Assembly (NCBI GenBank): GCA_013696015.1 | Contig: JACCZI010000136.1 | Coordinates: forward strand, 1 to 6,617 | Direction of reading: 5' to 3' | DNA from: Nocardioidaceae bacterium | GTDB lineage: Bacteria; Actinomycetota; Actinomycetes; Propionibacteriales; Nocardioidaceae | DNA: 6,617 nucleotides | In this document: one piece after another, positions 1 to 6,056 of the stretch | Layout: every line of letters starts with the position of its first letter | Position numbering within the stretch: position 1 is the first letter of the stretch | Position numbers and translations under genes: made by a program | The notes under the pieces: model-generated | Database searches by the model: none | Told to the model about the DNA's origin: nothing | The model's input: the letters and a program-made list of their open reading frames with translations, nothing else

Positions 1-2
1 GC

Positions 3-848
3 GTGTACCGGTTCGTGTTGCAGCGCCGCTGGATCGGCTTCCTGCTGCTCGTCGTGCTGTTGGCCGCTGTCTGCGTACGCCTGGGTCTGTGGCAGTTCGA
101 CCGGTTCAGCCAGCGGAAGGTCGACAATGCGCGGATCTCGTCGAACCTGGTGACCGATCCGGTACCCGTGGCCGACCTCCTGGATGTGGGGGGACAGGTC
201 GCCGCGACGCAGGAGTGGCGTCGGGTCAGCGCGGTGGGGACATACGACGCCGAGGCCCAGGTGGTGGTGCGTTTCCAGACGCGCGAGGGGGGCGGTCGCG
301 GGGTCGACGTGGTTACGCCGCTGGTCACCGCCGAGGGGTCGGCGGTGCTGGTCAACCGCGGCTGGCAGCCGGGTGACGCGCCCTCCCCGGAACAGGTGCC
401 GTCACCACCTCCCGGAGAGGTGACAGTCATTGGCTGGCTGCGGGCCGACAGCGCGGCCGGCGAGTCCGCCACGCGCCCGGTCCAGGGTCAGGTCCGGGCG
501 ATCTCCAGCACCGGTATCGCGGCTACCGTCGGGTACCCCCTCGTTCCCGGCTACCTCGCGTTGACCGAGCAGGTGCCTGCTACGGCCGAGCTGGCTCCGA
601 CCGAGCGGCCCGACCTCGGCCAGGGGCCGCACTTCTTCTACGGCCTCCAGTGGTTCTTCTTCGCCGGCCTCGCGGTCTTCGGCTGGCTGTACCTGGCCTG
701 GGTCGAGGCACATCCTCGGCGGCGGGCGGCGGCCTACAGGGCGCGTACCATGCCGCCGTCGACCGGCAGCATCGCTCCGGTGACGAACGACGCGGCCGGG
801 GAGAGCAGGAACGCCGCGGCGCGCGCGAACTCCTCGGGACGGCCGTAG
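3..848 (+). CDS. SURF1 family cytochrome c oxidase assembly protein
   Basis: This is a 281-residue membrane protein of the SURF1 family, whose members help assemble haem-copper cytochrome c oxidase, probably at the haem a insertion step. Visible hallmarks are an N-terminal membrane helix (about residues 11-29) running into LGLWQFDRFSQRK, the extracytoplasmic segment with RRVSAVGTYD (73-82) and LVNRGW (116-121), and a C-terminal GPHFFYGLQWFFFAG (208-222) that starts the second membrane helix (about 213-234). This two-helix hairpin is the family layout. The GTG at position 3 gives MYRF, the usual actinobacterial SURF1 N-terminus, although only two bases lie upstream, so the ribosome binding site cannot be seen. 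The last 38 residues or so (244-281) lie opposite the 3' end of the convergent SDR gene and look like low-information tail, not SURF1 sequence. The family call is firm; the exact role in this organism is inferred from the family. Confidence 0.93.
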   Translation: MYRFVLQRRWIGFLLLVVLLAAVCVRLGLWQFDRFSQRKVDNARISSNLVTDPVPVADLLDVGGQVAATQEWRRVSAVGTYDAEAQVVVRFQTREGGGRGVDVVTPLVTAEGSAVLVNRGWQPGDAPSPEQVPSPPPGEVTVIGWLRADSAAGESATRPVQGQVRAISSTGIAATVGYPLVPGYLALTEQVPATAELAPTERPDLGQGPHFFYGLQWFFFAGLAVFGWLYLAWVEAHPRRRAAAYRARTMPPSTGSIAPVTNDAAGESRNAAARANSSGRP

Positions 849-1492
849 CGGCGCAGTGGGATGGCCGCCTCGTGACGTTGCCGGGTCGCGGCCGCGTCGC
901 CGTGGCGCGCGTCGAGCTCGCGGACCCGCTCGGTGTCAACCCGGCCTGGCAGCAGGCCGTTGACGCGGATCCCGCGTGGGCCGAGCTCGTCGGCGAGGGT
1001 CTTGGCGACCATCGCCAGACCCGGGCGCAGGCCGTTCGACACGGCCAGTTCCGGCAGCGGGCTGCGGACCGAGGAGGACAGCACGAACCCGAGCGCTCCC
1101 CCGTCGGAGAGGGCGTCCGCAACGCGGCGCGCCAGGCGTACGGCACCAAGGAAGACCGACTCGAAAGCTGCCCGCCACTGGTCGTCAGTCATGTCGGTCA
1201 CAGCGCCCGCGGGTGGACCACCCACGCTGATCAGCGCGCCGTCGAGACGCCCCCAGCGGTCCAACGCAGCGCTGACCAGCCGGTCGGCGGTCTCCGGCGC
1301 CGCGTTGTCCGCGGCTACCGGCTCGACCGAGTCGGCCCCGAGGTCGCCCACCACGTCATCCAGTGCCGGCGCAGCGCGGGCAGACACGACGACGCGGGCG
1401 CCCTCGGCGACGAGCACCGCTGCGGTGGCGCGACCGAGCCCGCGACCCGCACCACTCACGATGAACACCCGGCCGCGCAGGCCGAGGTCCAT
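734..1492 (-). CDS. SDR-fold oxidoreductase-like protein with degenerate catalytic site
   Basis: This 252-residue protein has a classical short-chain dehydrogenase/reductase (SDR) Rossmann fold and resembles FabG-type 3-oxoacyl-ACP reductases. The dinucleotide-binding glycine motif GAGRGLG is intact (14-20), and the C-terminal GRPEEFARAAAFLLSPAASF (217-236) followed by VTGAMLPVDGG is typical. The catalytic tetrad is not. Where FabG has YxxxK, this protein has S152-N-G-L-R156. The helix-4 Asn of the NxxG motif is replaced by V113, and the NAG loop reads SVGGPPAG. Only the serine region (SSS, 139-141) survives. This matches a known subgroup of 'BKR-like' SDRs lacking the standard tetrad, so the activity and substrate are unknown. 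The ATG starts 3 bp after the stop of the upstream exporter gene, with only a weak GGTGG nearby, which suggests translational coupling. The 3' end overlaps SURF1 on the other strand. The fold is certain; enzymatic activity is doubtful. Confidence 0.9.
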   Translation of the reverse strand: MDLGLRGRVFIVSGAGRGLGRATAAVLVAEGARVVVSARAAPALDDVVGDLGADSVEPVAADNAAPETADRLVSAALDRWGRLDGALISVGGPPAGAVTDMTDDQWRAAFESVFLGAVRLARRVADALSDGGALGFVLSSSVRSPLPELAVSNGLRPGLAMVAKTLADELGPRGIRVNGLLPGRVDTERVRELDARHGDAAATRQRHEAAIPLRRYGRPEEFARAAAFLLSPAASFVTGAMLPVDGGMVRAL

Positions 1493-1495
1493 GGT

Positions 1496-3382
1496 TCAGA
1501 CCACCGCTTCGGCGGCGGGGGTCGCGAACTGGGTGCGGTAGAGGTCGGCGTAGAGGCCGTGCCGCTCGAGCAGCTGCTCGTGGGTGCCCTGCTCGACGAT
1601 CCGGCCGGCGTCGACCACCAGGATGCGGTCGGCGTCTCGTACCGTGGAGAGGCGGTGCGCGATCACCAGCGACGTGCGACCCGCCAGCGCGGTGTCGAGC
1701 GCCTGCTGCACGGCCAGCTCCGACTCGGAGTCGAGGTGGGCGGTCGCCTCGTCGAGCACCACGATGCGTGGGGCCTTCAGCAGCAGCCGGGCGATGGCGA
1801 GCCGCTGCCGTTCGCCGCCGGACAGGCGGTAGCCACGGTCTCCGACAACGGTGTCGAGCCCTGAAGGCAGCGCCTCGACCAAATCTAGGATCTGCGCCGC
1901 ACGCAGCGCGTCGCGCATCTGCTGCTCGCTGGCGTCGGGGCGGGCGTAGCGCAGGTTGGCCCCGATTGTGTCGTGGAACATGTGCGCGTCTTGGGTGACG
2001 TACCCGACCGCAGCGCGCAGCGACTCCTGGGTGACGTCGCGTACGTCGCGACCGCCCACCAGCACCGCTCCTGTGTTGACGTCGTACAGCCGTGCCACGA
2101 GATGCGTGATCGTCGACTTGCCGGCACCGGAGTGGCCGACGATGGCCACCATCTCTCCCGGCTCGACGCGGAACGACACGTCATGCAAGACGTCGTCGCC
2201 GCTAGCGGTGTCGACGCGGGCGACCGACTCGAGGCTGGCCAGGGACACCTCGTCTGCGCCGGGGTAGCAGAACGTCACGCCGTCGAACTCCACACTGGCC
2301 GGGGCGTCCGCCGGCAGCGCGGCAGCACCGGGACGGTCCTGGATCATCGCCGGAAGGTCGAGCACCTCGAAGACGCGCTCGAAGCTGACCAGGGCAGTCA
2401 TCACGTCGACCCGGACGTTGGACAGGCCGGTCAACGGCCCGTACAGGCGGCCCATCAGGGCGGCCAGGGCCAGCAGTGTCCCGACGGACAGGCTGCCGCG
2501 GGCACCCATCACACCGCCGATGCCGTAGACGAGCGCGGTGGCGAGGGCCGCGACCAGGGTCAGCGCCGAGAAGAAGATCCGGCTGTTCATGGCGATACTG
2601 ACCCCGAGGTCGCGGACGCCGGCAGCCCGGCGTGCGAACGCCTCGTCCTCCTGCGCCGACCTACCGAACAGCTTGACGAGTAGTGCACCACCTACGTGAA
2701 AGCGCTCCGTCATGGAGGTGCCCATGTCGGCGTTGACCTGCATCTGCTCACGGGTCAGCCCGGCGAGCTTGCGTCCTGCCCACCTGGCGGGCAGCAGGAA
2801 CAGTGGCAGCAGCAGAAGGGCGACGATGGTGATCTGCCAGGACAGCAGCAGCATGACCACAACGACCAGCACCAGGCTGATCAGGTTGGACACCACACCG
2901 GACAACGTGGATGTGAAGGCCCGCTGGGCGCCGATCACGTCGTTGTTGAGGCGGGACACCAGCGCTCCGGTCTGCGTACGCGTGAAGAATGCCAGTGGCA
3001 TCCGCTGCACGTGCCCGAAGACCCGGATCCGCAGGTCGTAGATGAGCCCTTCGCCGATCCGCGCGGAGAAGTAGCGCTGTGCGAGCGTGAGCCCCGCCTC
3101 GACGAACGCGATCGCAGCGACGATCAGCGCGAGCGTCACGACGAGGCGGGTGTCTTGGCGGAGCACGCCGTCGTCGACGATCTTCTTGAAGAGAAGTGGG
3201 GTCGCCACGACCAGCCCGGCGTCGATCACGACGAGGATGAGGAAGCCGACGATCTGCCGGGTGTACGGCCGCGCGAAGCGCGAGACGCGCCGCACCGTCC
3301 CGCGGCTCAGTTTTTGCTTCGCCACCGAGCCGTCGGCCAGGTATGACCTCATTGCGTAGTAACGGGCGGCGTTATGACTCAT
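1496..3382 (-). CDS. ABC exporter, fused transmembrane and ATP-binding domains
   Basis: This 628-residue half-transporter would dimerise into an ATP-driven exporter in the cytoplasmic membrane. The substrate (drug, lipid or peptide) cannot be told from sequence. The N-terminal half holds the type I exporter membrane domain, with helices at about 44-66, 80-105, 160-200 and 268-315. The nucleotide-binding domain follows: A-loop Tyr373, Walker A GHSGAGKST (416-424), Q-loop Gln464, signature LSGGERQRLAIAR (520-532), Walker B IVVLDEAT (540-547) with catalytic Glu545, and switch His576. All ATPase residues are intact. About 20 extra residues (378-397) sit between the A-loop and Walker A, which seems to mark an actinobacterial subfamily. 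I chose the ATG at 3382 because GAGGG lies 5 nt upstream. A GTG five codons earlier has no such site, and an ATG ten codons later has none either. It lies 55 bp downstream of the ABC-F gene and 3 bp upstream of the SDR gene, so the three may form an operon. Confidence 0.93.
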   Translation of the reverse strand: MSHNAARYYAMRSYLADGSVAKQKLSRGTVRRVSRFARPYTRQIVGFLILVVIDAGLVVATPLLFKKIVDDGVLRQDTRLVVTLALIVAAIAFVEAGLTLAQRYFSARIGEGLIYDLRIRVFGHVQRMPLAFFTRTQTGALVSRLNNDVIGAQRAFTSTLSGVVSNLISLVLVVVVMLLLSWQITIVALLLLPLFLLPARWAGRKLAGLTREQMQVNADMGTSMTERFHVGGALLVKLFGRSAQEDEAFARRAAGVRDLGVSIAMNSRIFFSALTLVAALATALVYGIGGVMGARGSLSVGTLLALAALMGRLYGPLTGLSNVRVDVMTALVSFERVFEVLDLPAMIQDRPGAAALPADAPASVEFDGVTFCYPGADEVSLASLESVARVDTASGDDVLHDVSFRVEPGEMVAIVGHSGAGKSTITHLVARLYDVNTGAVLVGGRDVRDVTQESLRAAVGYVTQDAHMFHDTIGANLRYARPDASEQQMRDALRAAQILDLVEALPSGLDTVVGDRGYRLSGGERQRLAIARLLLKAPRIVVLDEATAHLDSESELAVQQALDTALAGRTSLVIAHRLSTVRDADRILVVDAGRIVEQGTHEQLLERHGLYADLYRTQFATPAAEAVV

Positions 3383-3387
3383 CGCCG

Positions 3388-3392
3388 CCCTC
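3388..3392 (-). promoter_or_regulatory. Ribosome binding site of the ABC exporter
   Basis: On the minus strand the sequence reads GAGGG, then CGGCG, then ATG. This 5-nt spacing is close to ideal and fixes the start at 3382 rather than at the in-frame GTG at 3397. Confidence 0.65.
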
Positions 3393-3419
3393 AACACCGA
3401 CTGCCTGACAATGCTTCCC

Positions 3420-3436
3420 GGCGCCCGCCCGGCGCC
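3420..3436 (-). repeat. GGCGCC inverted repeat after the ABC-F stop codon
   Basis: Two GGCGCC copies flank a 5-base spacer just 1 bp downstream of the ABC-F stop, so the transcript could form a 6-bp GC hairpin. No T-run follows on the minus strand, so it is not a canonical intrinsic terminator. It could trim or weaken read-through between ABC-F and the exporter, or stabilise the upstream mRNA end. A stem this short is common by chance in GC-rich DNA. Confidence 0.3.
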
Positions 3437-3437
3437 A

Positions 3438-5036
3438 TCACGCCAGCGCGACCAGCCCCGAGTAGTCGGGCGACCACAGGTCTTCCACGGCGTCCGGCAG
3501 GATCAGCACCCGGTCGGGTTGAAGGGCTGCGACGGCCCCTTCGTCGTGCGTCACGAGCACAATCGCACCCGCGTACGCCCGGATCGCGCCCAGGACCTCG
3601 TGACGGGAGGCCGGGTCCAAGTTGTTGGTGGGCTCGTCAAGCAGCAACACGTTGGCACTCGAGACCACCAGCATCGCCAACGCGAGGCGGGTCTTCTCGC
3701 CTCCGGACAGCACCCGAGCCGGCTTGTCTGCGTCGTCGCCGGTGAACAGAAACGAGCCGAGCACCCGCCTCCGCTCGGTGTCGTTGAGGTCGGGGGCCGC
3801 CGTTGCCATGTTGGCCAGCACGCTCCGGTCGATGTCCAGCGTCTCGTGCTCCTGCGCGTAGTAGCCCAGCTTGAGCCCATGCCCGGGAACCACCAGGCCG
3901 GTGTCCGGGTGGTCGATGCCGGCGAGAATGCGCAGCAGCGTCGTCTTGCCCGCCCCGTTGAGCCCAAGCACCACGACCCGGCTGCCCTGGTCGATCGCAA
4001 GGTCGACGTCGGTGAACACCTCCAACGAGCCGTACGACCGGGACAATCCCTCGGCCCGCAGTGGCGTCTTGCCGCACCGCGCCGGTGCGGGGAAGCGGAT
4101 GCGCGCTACCCGCTCGTGCGTACGCTGCGCCTCGAGGCCGCCGAGCAGGCGTTCGGCTCGCCGCGCCATGTTGTGCGCCGCCGTCGCCTTGGTCGCCTTG
4201 GCGCGCATCTTGTCCGCCTGAGCCATCAGCGCGCTCGCCTTCCGCTCGGCGTTGGCCCGTTCTCGGTGTCGGCGCCGCTCGTCGGTTTCACGCTGCAACA
4301 GGTACGCCCGCCAGCCGACGTTGTACGTGTCGACCTCGGCCCGCGTGGCGTCGAGATGCAAGACCCGGTTGACGGTGTGCTCGAGCAGCGCAGCATCGTG
4401 GCTGATCACCACCAGCCCGCCACGGTGAGCCTTGAGGAACTCTCGCAGCCAGACGACGGAGTCGGCGTCGAGGTGGTTGGTGGGCTCATCGAGCAGCAAC
4501 GTCTCCGCACCGGAGAACAGGATGCGGGCCAGCTCGACGCGACGCCGCTGACCACCCGACAGAGTGCCCAGTGGTTGGCTCATCACCCGGTCCGGCAGGC
4601 CGAGGCTGGCGGCCAGCGTGGCCGCCTCCGCCTCGGCGGCGTACCCACCGCCGGCGTGCAGCTCGGCATCAGCGCGAGAATAACGTCGCATCCCACGCTC
4701 GCGCTGGTCCTCATCGGAGGAGCTCATCTCGTGCTCAGCGGCCCGCAGCCGGCGTACCACCTCGTCGAGACCCCGGGCGGACAGGATCCGTTCGCGGGCG
4801 CAGACCTCGAGGTCGCCGGTGCGGGGATCTTGCGGAAGGTATCCCACCGAGCCGGTGGACAGCACCCGACCGGAGGCGGGTTGTAGCTCCCCGGCCATGA
4901 TTTTGGTGAGCGTCGTCTTGCCGGCACCGTTGCGTCCCACCAGGCCGACCCGGTCGCCGGAGCCGACCCGAAACGACGCGCCGGACAGCAGTAGCTGGGC
5001 GCCGGCGCGCACCTCGAGGTCGGACACGGTGAGCAT
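3438..5036 (-). CDS. ABC-F family ATPase (ribosome-associated, possible antibiotic resistance)
   Basis: This 532-residue soluble protein has two ABC ATPase domains and no membrane segment, the ABC-F layout. Members bind the ribosomal E site and either tune translation or displace ribosome-targeting antibiotics. Domain 1 has Walker A GRNGAGKTT (34-42), signature LSGGQRRR (159-166), Walker B LLLDEPTNHLD with Glu184, and His213. Domain 2 has Walker A GLNGAGKTT (358-366), signature LSGGEKTR (443-450), LLLDEPTNNLD with Glu468, and His497. An Arg/Lys/Ala-rich helical linker (about 242-304) joins them, at the place where ABC-F proteins reach towards the P-site tRNA. From memory it closely resembles mycobacterial Rv1473, often annotated as a macrolide-transport ATP-binding protein. 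The ATG at 5036 has GGAG 5 nt upstream and gives the usual MLTVSDLEVRAGA start, so the upstream extension to 5069 is rejected. It is the first gene of the minus-strand run. Whether it protects against a drug or acts as a housekeeping factor cannot be decided here. Confidence 0.93.
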   Translation of the reverse strand: MLTVSDLEVRAGAQLLLSGASFRVGSGDRVGLVGRNGAGKTTLTKIMAGELQPASGRVLSTGSVGYLPQDPRTGDLEVCARERILSARGLDEVVRRLRAAEHEMSSSDEDQRERGMRRYSRADAELHAGGGYAAEAEAATLAASLGLPDRVMSQPLGTLSGGQRRRVELARILFSGAETLLLDEPTNHLDADSVVWLREFLKAHRGGLVVISHDAALLEHTVNRVLHLDATRAEVDTYNVGWRAYLLQRETDERRRHRERANAERKASALMAQADKMRAKATKATAAHNMARRAERLLGGLEAQRTHERVARIRFPAPARCGKTPLRAEGLSRSYGSLEVFTDVDLAIDQGSRVVVLGLNGAGKTTLLRILAGIDHPDTGLVVPGHGLKLGYYAQEHETLDIDRSVLANMATAAPDLNDTERRRVLGSFLFTGDDADKPARVLSGGEKTRLALAMLVVSSANVLLLDEPTNNLDPASRHEVLGAIRAYAGAIVLVTHDEGAVAALQPDRVLILPDAVEDLWSPDYSGLVALA

Positions 5037-5041
5037 GAGAA

Positions 5042-5047
5042 CTCCAG
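5042..5047 (-). promoter_or_regulatory. Ribosome binding site of the ABC-F gene
   Basis: The minus strand reads CTGGAG, then TTCTC, then ATG. This strong, well-spaced Shine-Dalgarno site sets the ABC-F start at 5036. Confidence 0.7.
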
Positions 5048-5061
5048 GGACGGCGGGGACG

Positions 5062-5099
5062 AGACGCACAGCCGCGCGACGGGCGCGCGACGGGCGTCT
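5062..5099 (-). promoter_or_regulatory. Two-tier hairpin in the ABC-F leader
   Basis: In the minus-strand transcript AGACGC (5099-5094) pairs with GCGTCT (5067-5062), and inside this CGCGCG (5089-5084) pairs with CGCGCG (5078-5073) around a 5-nt loop. The two 6-bp stems are separated by a 4 x 5 nt internal loop. The structure ends about 14 nt before the Shine-Dalgarno site and has no T-run, so it is not a plain terminator. Its 5' arm overlaps the stop codon of a possible mini-ORF. Base pairing is seen directly; a regulatory role is inference. Confidence 0.35.
5073..5096. repeat. Perfect 11-bp tandem duplication in the intergenic region
   Basis: GCGCGACGGGC occurs twice head to tail (5074-5084 and 5085-5095), and the period-11 match extends one base on each side. 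It forms the core of the hairpin in the ABC-F leader, since the GCGCG part is nearly self-complementary. It may be a replication-slippage duplication or a paired protein-binding site one helical turn apart. Confidence 0.6.
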
Positions 5100-5118
5100 A
5101 GTGGGCCGCTGCCAGCAT
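5098..5118 (-). other. Possible leader mini-ORF (MLAAAH) upstream of ABC-F
   Basis: On the minus strand ATG CTG GCA GCG GCC CAC TAG encodes six residues. An in-frame ATG two codons earlier (5124) would give MDMLAAAH. It lies 62 nt before the ABC-F start and 6 nt after a TAGACT that could be a -10 box, so it could be read as a leaderless mini-cistron. Its stop codon overlaps the first arm of the leader hairpin. Leader peptides of this kind control some known antibiotic-resistance ABC-F genes, but an ORF this short also occurs easily by chance. Confidence 0.2.
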
Positions 5119-5123
5119 GTCCA

Positions 5124-5129
5124 TAGTCT
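5124..5129 (+). promoter_or_regulatory. Candidate -10 box of a leaderless peptidase mRNA
   Basis: TAGTCT fits the TANNNT actinobacterial -10 pattern and ends 6 nt before the peptidase ATG, the distance at which transcription would begin on the start codon itself. No Shine-Dalgarno sequence is visible before that ATG, which agrees with a leaderless mRNA. I see no convincing -35 element 16-19 nt upstream. Confidence 0.4.
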
Positions 5130-5130
5130 A
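5125..5130 (-). promoter_or_regulatory. Candidate -10 box for the minus-strand ABC-F run
   Basis: The minus strand reads TAGACT here, again fitting TANNNT. It overlaps the plus-strand -10 candidate because TAGTCTA is nearly palindromic. Transcription from it would begin near 5118 and give an ABC-F leader of about 80 nt. No clear -35 is seen at the normal distance; TTGAAC on the minus strand (5146-5141) is too close, at a 10-nt spacing. Confidence 0.22.
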
Positions 5131-5135
5131 CGGCC

Positions 5136-6056
5136 ATGAAGTTCAATCCCCGGGCGCGCCTCGACACCTCGCAGATCCGCGACCGCCGCGGTCGGCGCAG
5201 CACCGGTGGGCTGTCGGGCGGCACGGGCCTGTCGCGTGGCATGCCGATGGGCGTGGGCGGTGGGATCGGCGGGCTGGTCCTCGTCGTGATCGCGTTCGTC
5301 GTCTTCGGCGGTGGGTTAGGCGGTGACACTGCAGCAGAAGACATCCCGAACAACACCGACCTTGCGGCGCAGTGCCAGACCGGTGAGGACGCCAACACCA
5401 GCCAGGACTGTGCACTCGTCGCCACGGTGAACTCGGTGCAGTCTTACTGGAGCAGCGCGCTGCCCGAGGAGTCGGGCACCGACTACCAGATCTCGCAGAC
5501 CGAGTTCTTCTCCGGCGCGACCACCACCGACGGCTGCGGCAACGCCAGCAGCGCTGTCGGGCCGTTCTACTGCCCGGTCGACGACACCATCTACATCGAC
5601 ACGACGTTCTTCGACGACATGCTTGAGGCGCAGCTCGGCGCCGAGGGCGGCACCTTCGCGGAAGCGTACGTGCTGGCGCACGAGTACGGCCACCACGTGC
5701 AGGACCTGCTCGGCACGATGAGCCAGGTCCGGACACAGCAGGGTCCGCAAAGTGATTCGGTGAGGTTGGAGCTGCAGGCCGACTGCTATGCCGGCATGTG
5801 GGCCAGGCACGCGACCACCGCGCCCGACGCGAGCGGTGAGCCGTTCATCGTGGAGCTCACCTCAGACGACATCTCACGGGCGATCGACGCCGCACACGCC
5901 GTTGGCGACGATCGGATCCAGCAGAGCGGCGGCGGTGACGTGATTCGGGAGCAGTGGACTCATGGTTCGGCGCAGCAGCGGGAGGACTGGTTCCTGGCCG
6001 GGTACGAGCAGGGCACGCTCGCGGCGTGCGACACGTTCAGCGCCGCCACCGTCTGA
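5136..6056 (+). CDS. Membrane-anchored neutral zinc metallopeptidase (YpfJ-like)
   Basis: This 306-residue protein belongs to the putative neutral zinc metallopeptidase family (PF04228, YpfJ-like). It has a basic, Gly/Arg-rich cytoplasmic N-terminus (1-40), one membrane helix (about 43-58) and an extracytoplasmic domain. The domain holds the zinc motif HEYGHH (182-187; ligands His182 and His186, catalytic Glu183), and ELQAD (212-216) probably supplies the third ligand at Glu212. There is no cleavable signal peptide with a lipobox, so it is likely membrane-anchored. Six cysteines (80, 92, 134, 146, 217, 298) all lie outside the membrane and could form disulfides; the spacing pairs 80/92 and 134/146. 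Its substrate is unknown. The motif set is complete, so an active protease is expected. The ATG at 5136 lacks a Shine-Dalgarno site and may be leaderless. It is divergent from ABC-F and convergent with the release-factor-like gene. Confidence 0.93.
   Translation: MKFNPRARLDTSQIRDRRGRRSTGGLSGGTGLSRGMPMGVGGGIGGLVLVVIAFVVFGGGLGGDTAAEDIPNNTDLAAQCQTGEDANTSQDCALVATVNSVQSYWSSALPEESGTDYQISQTEFFSGATTTDGCGNASSAVGPFYCPVDDTIYIDTTFFDDMLEAQLGAEGGTFAEAYVLAHEYGHHVQDLLGTMSQVRTQQGPQSDSVRLELQADCYAGMWARHATTAPDASGEPFIVELTSDDISRAIDAAHAVGDDRIQQSGGGDVIREQWTHGSAQQREDWFLAGYEQGTLAACDTFSAATV

Noticed and set aside
650..1864. 404-codon plus-strand open frame opposite the SDR and exporter genes
   Set aside because: It is antisense to two clearly recognisable genes, its predicted protein is low-complexity and rich in Arg, Gly, His and Gln, and no domain is visible. 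Long antisense frames are expected from GC-biased third codon positions.
3383..3397. GTG start of the ABC exporter at 3397
   Set aside because: It would place the GAGGG Shine-Dalgarno sequence inside the gene and lacks its own. The ATG at 3382 fits better.
3411..4886. 491-codon plus-strand open frame opposite the ABC-F gene
   Set aside because: It is the mirror frame of a well-conserved ABC-F gene, and its translation shows no recognisable motif. It is a compositional shadow.
3438..5036. ABC-F gene as the ATP-binding subunit of a transporter
   Set aside because: There is no transmembrane segment, the two ATPase domains are joined by the charged ABC-F linker, and the neighbouring exporter already has its own ATPase domain.
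5037..5069. 11-residue N-terminal extension of ABC-F (start at 5069)
   Set aside because: The ATG at 5036 has GGAG at ideal spacing and gives the family-typical N-terminus. The extension has no comparable site and reads through the Shine-Dalgarno sequence.
5316..5810. 164-codon minus-strand open frame within the peptidase gene
   Set aside because: The plus strand encodes a complete HEYGHH metallopeptidase here, and the antisense translation has no features of its own.
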